Positions 13,844-19,499 of a stretch of 19,499 bases of DNA are shown in pieces. The notes beneath the pieces were generated by a model. It worked only from the letters and a program-made list of their open reading frames with translations, was not told the DNA's origin and ran no database searches. The stretch lies in assembly GCA_038317685.1 (NCBI GenBank), contig JBBQBQ010000040.1:1-19499 (forward strand), in the 5' to 3' direction. This DNA is from JBBQBQ01 sp038317685 (lineage in GTDB: Bacteria > Desulfobacterota > Desulfuromonadia > Desulfuromonadales > DDH964). Position 1 is the first letter of the stretch, and each line of letters begins with the position of its first letter. A program made the translations under genes and the position numbers.

Positions 13844-14440
13844 ATGTCACGTCTTTCCCTCCCGCTGCTGCTGGTGACGATCCTGGTCGCCGGCCACCCG
13901 TCGCTGGCAGCGGAGACCCGCTACGTCACTGACCAGCTGGTCGTCACCGTGCGCTCCGGTCCGGGGCTCGATGCGGAAGCGGTGACCTCGGTCAAAACCG
14001 GGACCCCCCTTGAGATCATCGAGGATCAGGGACGGTTCGTGCGTGTCCGCACCCCCGACGGCAGCACCGGTTACGCCCTCGGCCAATACCTGACTCCAGC
14101 GCCCCCGGCGGCGGTCCAGGTCAGTCGCCTGGAGACAGAACGGGACGACTTGCTGCAGCAGGTTCGGCGCCTCGAAGAGGCCCGCAGCCAGGGAGCAGCC
14201 GTCACCCCTGCACCCCCTTCGGGGCCATCCGCCGAGGAGCTGGCGGCGGCCGCCAAAGAGCGTCAGCAACTGCAGGCTGAAAATGCCCGCCTGACGGCGG
14301 AGCTCGAAACCCTGCGCCAGGGGGGCGAGAACCCCCTGCTGCGCCCGGAGATGATCCGCTGGTTTCTGGCGGGAGGCGCAGTCTTTCTGGTCGGCTGGCT
14401 GACCGGCAAGATCTCCCGGAAAAAGTCCCGGAGTTTTTAG
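13844..14440 (+). CDS. SH3-domain/coiled-coil membrane protein (TIGR04211/YgiM-like)
   Basis: 198 residues from the ATG at 13844, preceded by CAGGAGG; longer frames upstream lack a signal peptide at the start. A signal peptide (hydrophobic 5-17, probable cleavage after LAA at 21-23) leads to a bacterial SH3 domain (about 25-85) with VTVRSGPGLDAEAV and GYALGQYL. A coiled coil of about 93-160 with an Ala/Pro-rich break follows, and a C-terminal transmembrane helix (about 171-188) ends in a basic tail RKKSRSF. This is the architecture of YgiM-type periplasmic SH3 proteins anchored by their C-terminus. The role is envelope-associated; the ligand is unknown. Its stop overlaps the stop of the convergent lipoprotein gene by four bases. 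Confidence 0.87.
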   Translation: MSRLSLPLLLVTILVAGHPSLAAETRYVTDQLVVTVRSGPGLDAEAVTSVKTGTPLEIIEDQGRFVRVRTPDGSTGYALGQYLTPAPPAAVQVSRLETERDDLLQQVRRLEEARSQGAAVTPAPPSGPSAEELAAAAKERQQLQAENARLTAELETLRQGGENPLLRPEMIRWFLAGGAVFLVGWLTGKISRKKSRSF

Positions 14441-15087
14441 GAACCGGCCCCGCCGGCAGCGAGAACCTTCACCAGCTCAGCGTCGATCTGGCGATTCAGT
14501 TTGTCAATGACGGCCTTGAGCAGGTTGCCATAGTCATAGCTCCAGGCATCGAAGTCCGTCCACAGGACAACCTCCTCCTCGGCAACCGTCAAGTCCCGGC
14601 GGGTCAGGAGCTGACCTTCTTTCCGTATTTCCAGAGCACCGGTCAGCTGTATCGATTTGTGAATTTCCGATGGAATAGCCCGGCCGTCGTCGTCCATGTC
14701 GTCGCCGCTGAGAAGACCTCGCCCCGCCAGGCCCGCATAGATCGGGGCACTCCGGGTCGGACCCCCGCCGATTTCGAAGTAGCCGGTGCGAAGTTGGTCC
14801 AGTTGCACCTCGACCGTCACCTGAGGCTGCGAGGGTGACCCCGAACTCGCCGCCAAGGACTGCCGGAGGGCCTTCTCGGCCCAGGCATTGAAAGGATAAC
14901 GGCGGTAGGATTCGCTCGGTCCGGCCAGCACATAATAGGGATCCGGGATTTTGGAAGTCATCTCGAGATTCAGCCGATAGGGGAGCTGGACGATGGCCGG
15001 GGGCGCCGCCGGGCCCTCGACGCCGGGCAGGCTGCAGGCGCCCAGCAGGACCCCCACTGTCAGCAGGAGATGGATTGATCGTTTCAT
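14437..15087 (-). CDS. Putative lipoprotein of unknown function
   Basis: 216 residues from the ATG at 15087 (GGGAGTT upstream). The N-terminus is a lipoprotein signal (MKRSIHLLLTVGVLLGACS; lipobox LGAC, lipidated Cys18). The mature part has a Tyr-rich region near SESYRRYPFNAW, an alternating-strand VTVEVQLDQLRTGYFEI, and an acidic loop SGDDMDDDG, and it ends in a long helix. No family is recognised with certainty; the layout resembles outer-membrane assembly or transport-accessory lipoproteins. An extended -10 promoter lies 70 bases upstream. The start codon overlaps that proposed for the divergent esterase, and the 3' end overlaps the SH3 gene by four bases. Confidence 0.75.
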   Translation of the reverse strand: MKRSIHLLLTVGVLLGACSLPGVEGPAAPPAIVQLPYRLNLEMTSKIPDPYYVLAGPSESYRRYPFNAWAEKALRQSLAASSGSPSQPQVTVEVQLDQLRTGYFEIGGGPTRSAPIYAGLAGRGLLSGDDMDDDGRAIPSEIHKSIQLTGALEIRKEGQLLTRRDLTVAEEEVVLWTDFDAWSYDYGNLLKAVIDKLNRQIDAELVKVLAAGGAGS

Positions 15088-15787
15088 GATGAACTCCCAA
15101 ACAGGTCGTTTCCAGCAGCCACCGGCGCCCACCACTACCGGTGCCGCTAAGTCGAATTATAGCACGGTCAAGGGACGGGGCTGGATTCTCCTCACGGCCC
15201 TGTTCTGGGTCCTGTTTCTGGCCTGCGCTTGTCAGCGGACCGCACCCCTGGCACCTTTGAGCCCCGGCGCCAAGGTTCTGGCCTTCGGTGACAGCCTTAC
15301 CTTCGGGACCGGCGCGGGCGCCGGGGAAAGTTACCCGTCCAGGCTCGCCGAACTGACCGGGCTGACGGTCATCAACGCCGGTCGGCCCGGGGAACTGAGT
15401 GCCGAAGGAGCCGTCAGGCTTCCAGGTCTCCTCGACCTTGAAGAACCGGCACTCCTGATCCTCTGCCACGGCGGCAACGACCTGTTGCGACGTACCGGTG
15501 AAAAAGAGGCCGCCCGTCAGCTGCGGAGCATGCTGGACGCCGCCCGCAGCCGCGGGATCGAGGTGGTTCTGATCGGCGTCCCCCGCCCGGGCCTCCTCCT
15601 CGACGCGGCACCCTTCTACCAACAGCTCGCAGAGGAATACCATATCCCCTACGAGGGGGAGATCCTTTCCGACATCCTCGCCGAGCGCGATCTCAAGAGC
15701 GACCAGGTGCACCCCAACGCTGCCGGGTACCGGAAATTGGCCGCCGCGATCGCCAAACTCCTGCACCGTGCCGGCGCCCTCCCCTGA
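15086..15787 (+). CDS. SGNH/GDSL-type esterase (TesA/arylesterase-like)
   Basis: The catalytic part shows the four SGNH blocks: AFGDSLTFGTG (nucleophile Ser70 from the ATG at 15086), NAGRPGELS (Gly99), CHGGNDLL (Asn131) and SDQVHPNAAGY (Asp206, His209). Such enzymes hydrolyse esters or lysophospholipids in the periplasm. A hydrophobic segment ending LACAC (about residues 32-49) looks like a lipoprotein or secretion signal, yet it is preceded by some 30 polar residues if the ATG at 15086 or 15089 is used. No ATG, GTG or TTG start lies closer in frame, so the start is uncertain. The chosen ATG overlaps the start of the divergent lipoprotein. A clear terminator follows at 15918. Confidence 0.82.
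   Translation: MMNSQTGRFQQPPAPTTTGAAKSNYSTVKGRGWILLTALFWVLFLACACQRTAPLAPLSPGAKVLAFGDSLTFGTGAGAGESYPSRLAELTGLTVINAGRPGELSAEGAVRLPGLLDLEEPALLILCHGGNDLLRRTGEKEAARQLRSMLDAARSRGIEVVLIGVPRPGLLLDAAPFYQQLAEEYHIPYEGEILSDILAERDLKSDQVHPNAAGYRKLAAAIAKLLHRAGALP
15156..15164 (-). promoter_or_regulatory. Extended -10 promoter for the lipoprotein gene
   Basis: On the minus strand the sequence reads TGCTATAAT: a perfect -10 with a TG extension, ending about 70 bases before the lipoprotein start. No good -35 is seen, as is common for extended -10 promoters. It lies inside the proposed 5' coding part of the divergent esterase. Confidence 0.55.
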
Positions 15788-15837
15788 CCTGACCCACGCC
15801 CCCTCGGACCCGGGTAAAAATCCAAAAATGCATCCGT

Positions 15838-16012
15838 CCACAGAGGACCGCAGAGAAAAACCTGAAGATCAAGCCCTTTACAGGAAACCATGACGCACCC
15901 CATCGGTGACCTGGGGTAGATCAGGGGCCTGATCTTTTTGTGTCTTCGCGCCTTCGCGTACGACGCAGTGCCGAATGTAGACCGTTTTGGGGTTCATCTG
16001 CGTCATCTGCGG
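15838..16012. repeat. Possible dispersed, MITE-like intergenic element
   Basis: The left block CCACAGAGGACCGCAGAG (15838-15855) and the complement of the right block (15991-16012, CCGCAGATGACGCAGATGAACC) are imperfect inverted copies built on CAGAGGACGCAGAG. Between them lies TGTGTCTTCGCGCCTTCGCG (15940-15959). Such 'CTGCGTC/CTTCGCG' stretches are commonly scattered through bacterial intergenic DNA. Only one copy is in the window, so repetition is an expectation, not an observation. Confidence 0.4.
15918..15939 (+). terminator. Intrinsic terminator after the SGNH esterase gene
   Basis: AGATCAGG (15918-15925) pairs perfectly with CCTGATCT (15928-15935) and runs into TTTTT. Allowing for a minimal loop, the stem is 7 bp around GGGC. 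It lies 131 bases past the esterase stop, within the repeat-like stretch. Confidence 0.75.
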
Positions 16013-16026
16013 AAAAAAAATTTTGG

Positions 16027-16377
16027 TCAGACTTCAGGAGGGGGAGATGACTCGGGCCAGAAAAAATTGAAGGGGTCGCAATCGACGGCCTTGAGAAGCC
16101 GGCTGAATTCGAGGGTGGCGCCGGCATTCAGGTAGAGCCGCCAACGGTCCTCGGTATCGTGGTAATGGAGGGTCCATTGGCCGAGTTCAGTGCTGTACCG
16201 GAACCGCGCCAGAGGCTCAGCTGTCAGGGGGGGCCGCTCCAGGGTCAGGGTCAGGCAGTCGACCCCCGCCTCCCAGGCCAGGCGCCCGGGATCGGTACGG
16301 CCGGCGGCGTTCTGCTCCCGGCAATAGAGATCGAGCTGTTTTTCGGCGACCCGCAGCACCAGTTCGGGGACGGCCAT
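16027..16377 (-). CDS. DUF3024 family protein
   Basis: 116 residues. The C-terminal half carries the DUF3024 signature: LARFRYSTELGQWTLHYHD, RWRLYLNAG, and LLKAVDCDPFNFFW. The N-terminal helix (VLRVAEKQLDLYCREQN) matches the start of family members. GAGGAATT lies just before the ATG. It is 20 bases downstream of the cysM-like gene in the same direction, so the two are probably co-transcribed. The family has no established function; no catalytic motif is evident. Confidence 0.82.
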   Translation of the reverse strand: MAVPELVLRVAEKQLDLYCREQNAAGRTDPGRLAWEAGVDCLTLTLERPPLTAEPLARFRYSTELGQWTLHYHDTEDRWRLYLNAGATLEFSRLLKAVDCDPFNFFWPESSPPPEV

Positions 16378-16397
16378 GGAATTCCTCGCCGGGAGGC

Positions 16398-17324
16398 TTA
16401 AGGAGGGCAGTTGGCGCAGACCGAGCGGAACAGGGTGGTGCTCAGATAGCGATCGCCACGATCGGGCAGCAAGGTGACGACCACCCCCGAGGAGAGCTCC
16501 CTGGCCACCCGCAACGCTCCCGCCACCGCCGCCCCGCTCGACATGCCGGCAAAGAGCCCCTCTCGCACCGCGAGCTGCCGCGCGGTCTCGAAGGCTTCGT
16601 CATCCTCGACGGTCAGCTTGGAGTCGAGGTCTTCCTCCCGATAGATTTCGGGAACAATCGCCTCGCGCATGTTCTTGAGGCCCTGCACCCGATGGCCGAG
16701 GCGGGGTTCGACTCCGACAATGCGCACCTCCGGTTTGACCTGCCGCAGATAGCTGCCGACCCCCATCAGGGTCCCGGAGGTCCCCATGCCGGCGACGAAG
16801 ACATCGATCGCTCCGCCGGTCTGCCGAAAGATTTCGGGCCCGGTCGTCTCAAAGTGGGACAGGGGGTTGTGGGGATTGGCGTATTGGTTGGGCATGTAGT
16901 AGCGGTCCGGGTCCTCGCCAAGAATCCGGTGGGCAAGCCGGATCGCCCCGTCGGTCGCCTCTTCGGCCGGGGAGAGGACCAGTTCGGCGCCGTAGGCTTC
17001 GAGGACGGCGCGTCGTTCGACACTGACGCAGGCCGGCATGACCAGTTTGACCCGATAGCCCCGGGCCGCGCCGATCATGGCCAGGGCAATCCCGGTATTG
17101 CCGGAGGTCGGTTCCAGAATCACCTTCCCGCGGTCGAGTTGGCCGGCGGCTTCCGCCCCGCGAATCATGTACCAGGCCGGCCGGTCCTTGACCGACCCTC
17201 CCGGGTTGTTCCCTTCGAGCTTGGCAAAGACCCTCACCCCCGGAACCGGGTTGAGGCGGCTCAACTCAACTAGGGGGGTATTGCCGATCGCCTGCGACAG
17301 TCCGAAACCGTTCATTTCCATCAT
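16398..17324 (-). CDS. cysM: Cysteine synthase B-like PLP enzyme
   Basis: A PLP-dependent beta-replacement enzyme that makes cysteine from O-acetylserine (or a related activated serine) and a sulfur donor. Motifs: QAIGNTPLVELSRL at the start, GNNPGGSVKDRPA with the PLP Lys, the substrate loop EPTSGNTGIALAM, the phosphate loop VAGMGTSGTLMGVG, and the C-terminal LLPDRGDRYLST typical of CysM. The chosen start (ATG at 17324, 308 residues) has AGGA nine bases upstream. ATGs at 17333 and 17315 are alternatives, and the longer frame to 17393 lacks support. It heads a two-gene unit with DUF3024. A leader inverted repeat CGGAGA/TCTCCG (17361-17378) is visible, but no known cysteine riboswitch is. Sulfur-donor preference is not deducible. 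Confidence 0.92.
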   Translation of the reverse strand: MMEMNGFGLSQAIGNTPLVELSRLNPVPGVRVFAKLEGNNPGGSVKDRPAWYMIRGAEAAGQLDRGKVILEPTSGNTGIALAMIGAARGYRVKLVMPACVSVERRAVLEAYGAELVLSPAEEATDGAIRLAHRILGEDPDRYYMPNQYANPHNPLSHFETTGPEIFRQTGGAIDVFVAGMGTSGTLMGVGSYLRQVKPEVRIVGVEPRLGHRVQGLKNMREAIVPEIYREEDLDSKLTVEDDEAFETARQLAVREGLFAGMSSGAAVAGALRVARELSSGVVVTLLPDRGDRYLSTTLFRSVCANCPP

Positions 17325-17498
17325 CTTCCCCATTCCTGCTGTAAGGTGCTCTGCCCTCGACGGAGATGACGCTCTCCGCCAAACCGTGGGCATCTTAACC
17401 GAGACCGTTTGGTGACTGCAATGCCGAATTGCCCTCTCCTGGCGGCGGGGATGAACTCTGCGGTTGACTTATTCAGCGGATATGGTTGAGTATGGGCG

Positions 17499-17504
17499 TA
17501 TAAT
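17499..17504 (+). promoter_or_regulatory. Consensus -10 upstream of the SAP-domain gene
   Basis: A perfect TATAAT lies about 50 bases before the start of the small gene. No good -35 is spaced correctly. Two direct copies of GGTTGA(C/G)T (17462-17469 and 17484-17491) lie upstream and could bind an activator. Confidence 0.5.
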
Positions 17505-17552
17505 TAATCGATGCTAATACCATCTTTCACAGGATCGCATGGAGACCTCCCG

Positions 17553-17750
17553 ATGAAGCTTGAAGAAGTTCGCCAACGCGCCGCCAACATCGGCCTGCAG
17601 GGAATCAACCGGATCAAGAAGGCGGATCTGGTCCGCGCCATTCAGCAACGGGAAGGGAATCAGTCCTGCTTCGGTGCCAGCTGGCGCGAGGAGTGCCGTG
17701 AGCTCGATTGCTGCTGGCGGGACGATTGCTTGAGCACCCTCTCACACTGA
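17553..17750 (+). CDS. Cys-rich SAP/Rho-N-like domain mini-protein
   Basis: 65 residues from the ATG at 17553 (GGAG eight bases upstream; a longer frame to 17511 is less likely). The N-terminal half, MKLEEVRQRAANIGLQ followed by IKKADLVRAIQQREGN, is a helix-extended-helix SAP/HeH fold, which often binds nucleic acid. The C-terminal half has five Cys in the pattern C-x8-C-x4-CC-x4-C (SCFGASWREEC, LDCCWRDDC). Four of these positions are shared by similar small proteins I recall from Geobacter-type genomes, suggesting a metal site. It stands alone between the divergent cysM gene and the convergent ubiD-like gene. The function is unknown. Confidence 0.8.
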   Translation: MKLEEVRQRAANIGLQGINRIKKADLVRAIQQREGNQSCFGASWREECRELDCCWRDDCLSTLSH

Positions 17751-17965
17751 GTGGGCGGGGGCGAAACGGCCACTGCCGAAGCGCCTCCCCTGCGGCCATC
17801 CGGGCGGACAGGGGCCTCCTCCCTCCGGGTCCAAAGCAGCCTATCCTGACGCCCCGAGGCCGGTGAGTCCCCCCCGTCCCTGAAGACTTCCTGCCACCCG
17901 CGCTCCCCTGCTCCTACCCCGATACCAGCCTGGCCCCTCCCCTTCCCGGGATCGCCGCGGAGAGT

Positions 17966-19499
17966 TCAGAAGAGCCCGTGCAGGGGACCACCGGCCGCCG
18001 CCAGAGCTTCCACCCGCCTGACGACCGCCGGGTCTTCCTCAAGGGGCGGGGCATGGTGCGGTTTGCGGCGAGCATCGATCACCAGAGCCCCCGTACACCC
18101 CCAGTGCCGGTCGACGGTGGCGGCACCGCTTCCGTAGACATCCGAGGCGGGGGCGGAACGGGTGAAGGTCGCCCAGAGGAAATTGTCGAGCCCGCCGGCG
18201 ACAAAATCGCTGTCGTCGACCACCACCACCAGAGGGAAGTCGTTGAACGGATCGGCTGGAGGGAAGGACCCGCAGAAGCGCTCCATGCCCTCGTCGCTGC
18301 AGCCGGGCCGCCCCTGGTTCGGCGGGCCCTGCACCGCCAGGATTCCCGGCAGGACCAGGCGCGGATGGTCGAATCCGGCGGGAAGGCGCAGCCCGGCAGG
18401 AAGTTCCGCGGGAAGGGTCCGCCGTACCGGGCCGGCGGCCGCCACCACCAGCTTGGACCCCTGGTTGAAACCGCTCCCCGAGTAATCGAGGGTATCGATG
18501 GTGGTGCGGGTTTGGAAGTGCAGGTCCCGCCGCCAATCGACCCGCTCCAGCAAATGTCTGAAAAAAGCGGGGATATCATGGATGTCAAGTTGCGGGTTGT
18601 CTTCCCGCGCCGCCATCAGCAGATATTTGGCCAGGGAAAGCTGCCCCTGGCCGAGGATCGCGTTGGCGAGGGTCAGCAGTTCCTGGGGACGGCGTTCCGG
18701 GGCATAAGGGACATAGCGCTCGCTGCCGATGGCGAGGAGAAGCGGGTGGACACCGGCGGCATCGACGGCATGGACCGCATGGACGCCGGGGAGGACGGCT
18801 GGAATCAGGTCCCCGGTCAAGTCATGGATGAAAGCACCGAAGCTGGTATCTTCCTGGGGAGGGCGGCCAACGGTCGTGAAGGGCCAGATCGCCCCGGGAC
18901 GATGGTAGATCCGCTCCACCTTCAGGACCGGAAAGTCGTGGCTCAGGCTGTAGTAACCGAGATGGTCGCCGAACGGGCCTTCGGGGAGGGTCCGGCGGGG
19001 ATCGACGGTCCCGCAGAGGACGAAGTCGGCTTCCGCCGGCATCGGCAGACCGTTGACCCCGGCCACCAGGGGGATCCGGTGGCCGCCGAGGAGACCGGCG
19101 AAGGCGATTTCCGGGAGCCCCTCGGGGAGCGGCATGACGGCAGCCACCGTCATGCTCGGCGGACCGCCGACGAAGACGCTCACCGGCAGCGGCACGCCCC
19201 CCTCCAGGGCCGCGGCATGGTGAACCCCAAGACCCCGGTGCAGCTGGTAGTGCAGACCGACTTCCCGGCCGGGTGCGTAGGCGCCGCCGGAGAGCTGCAC
19301 CCGGTACATGCCGAGGTTGGAATAACGCCAGCCGGGGTGGGCCGGAGCTTCCGAATAGACCTGGGGGAGGGTGATGAAGGCGCCGCCGTCGTCAGGCCAG
19401 GATTTGATCTGAGGGAGCGCCCCGAGGGTGGTGGTGCCGGCCAGGATCGGACCGCTGTGAACCTGCTTCGGCAGCAGGTGCAGAGCCGCCAGGGGGGTG
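17966..19499 (-). CDS. UbiD-family decarboxylase (5' end beyond the window)
   Basis: The frame is open from the window edge to the TGA at 17966, about 511 codons; an internal Met at 19309 is not the start because conserved sequence (GGAFITLPQVYS, YSNLGMYRVQ) precedes it. UbiD enzymes use prenylated FMN to remove or add a carboxyl group on aromatic or unsaturated acids. Family marks are SNLGMYRVQLSGG, GGPPSMTVAAVMPLPEG, the catalytic-region LPEGPFGDHLGYYS, and VVVVDDSDFVAGGLDNFLWATFTR near the end. It belongs to the long UbiD group of about 600 residues. The flavin prenyltransferase UbiX that normally makes the cofactor is not in the window. The substrate could be a menaquinone/ubiquinone precursor or another aromatic acid; the sequence does not decide. 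Confidence 0.9.
   Translation of the reverse strand, partial: TPLAALHLLPKQVHSGPILAGTTTLGALPQIKSWPDDGGAFITLPQVYSEAPAHPGWRYSNLGMYRVQLSGGAYAPGREVGLHYQLHRGLGVHHAAALEGGVPLPVSVFVGGPPSMTVAAVMPLPEGLPEIAFAGLLGGHRIPLVAGVNGLPMPAEADFVLCGTVDPRRTLPEGPFGDHLGYYSLSHDFPVLKVERIYHRPGAIWPFTTVGRPPQEDTSFGAFIHDLTGDLIPAVLPGVHAVHAVDAAGVHPLLLAIGSERYVPYAPERRPQELLTLANAILGQGQLSLAKYLLMAAREDNPQLDIHDIPAFFRHLLERVDWRRDLHFQTRTTIDTLDYSGSGFNQGSKLVVAAAGPVRRTLPAELPAGLRLPAGFDHPRLVLPGILAVQGPPNQGRPGCSDEGMERFCGSFPPADPFNDFPLVVVVDDSDFVAGGLDNFLWATFTRSAPASDVYGSGAATVDRHWGCTGALVIDARRKPHHAPPLEEDPAVVRRVEALAAAGGPLHGLF

Noticed and set aside
14534..15841. A 435-codon minus-strand frame over the lipoprotein and esterase
   Set aside because: It is in a different frame from the lipoprotein with its clear lipobox and is antisense to the SGNH motifs. 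No domain is recognisable in it.
16027..17510. Cysteine or SAM riboswitch upstream of cysM
   Set aside because: Only a short inverted repeat (17361-17378) is visible. No conserved riboswitch core could be recognised by eye.
1..19499. CRISPR array, tRNA or rRNA genes
   Set aside because: No regularly spaced direct repeats, cloverleaf sequences or rRNA signatures were seen in the window.

Overview
The window is GC-rich DNA (visibly well above 60% GC in the coding parts). Its gene content resembles a delta-proteobacterium of the Desulfuromonadales/Geobacter type: a Cys-rich SAP-domain mini-protein, a REC-PilZ protein, a DUF815 ATPase, an SH3-coiled-coil membrane protein and a UbiD decarboxylase. 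That placement is an inference from gene style; there is no rRNA or other marker gene.

Left region (1-2965) is a mobile-element scar. The window opens inside an ISNCY-like element (first 17 codons of a leftward transposase plus the element end near 109). An IS21-family element follows (631-2650) with an intact-looking istA and a broken istB. On the minus strand this element joins the 5' two thirds of a HigB-type toxin gene to the 3' part of a HEPN-domain gene. No target duplication is visible, which suggests that IS-associated deletion removed the material between two toxin-antitoxin loci.

Stress/regulatory block (2966-5955): an alkyltransferase-like protein (Trp in place of the acceptor Cys), a DUF924 protein, a cupin, a MarR regulator and a pirin. 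A near-identical palindromic operator over a sigma70-like promoter lies upstream of both DUF924-cupin and marR-pirin. These two transcription units are probably one local MarR-controlled regulon.

Centre (6087-10373): a 1101-residue SWIM zinc finger-SNF2/helicase protein ends at a clear terminator and faces a leftward DUF815 AAA ATPase.

Envelope block (10606-15787): a zinc-ribbon multi-pass membrane protein, a REC-PilZ protein, a 29-codon upstream ORF and a ClsB-like phospholipase D/cardiolipin synthase form one rightward, closely spaced or overlapping run. After it come a 60-residue antisense-oriented small gene, an SH3/coiled-coil membrane protein, a leftward lipoprotein and a divergent SGNH esterase whose proposed start overlaps that of the lipoprotein.

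Right region (15788-19499): a short non-coding stretch with a terminator and a possible dispersed repeat, a leftward cysM-like gene with a DUF3024 gene, the SAP-domain Cys-rich mini-protein, and a leftward UbiD-family decarboxylase cut by the window edge. The 215 bases between 17751 and 17965 show no convincing gene or signal. No tRNA, rRNA, CRISPR array or origin was seen. Nothing here is a clearly new multi-gene system. The best leads are the shared MarR operator, the toxin-IS21-toxin junction, the upstream ORF coupled to the cardiolipin synthase, and the Cys-rich SAP protein.
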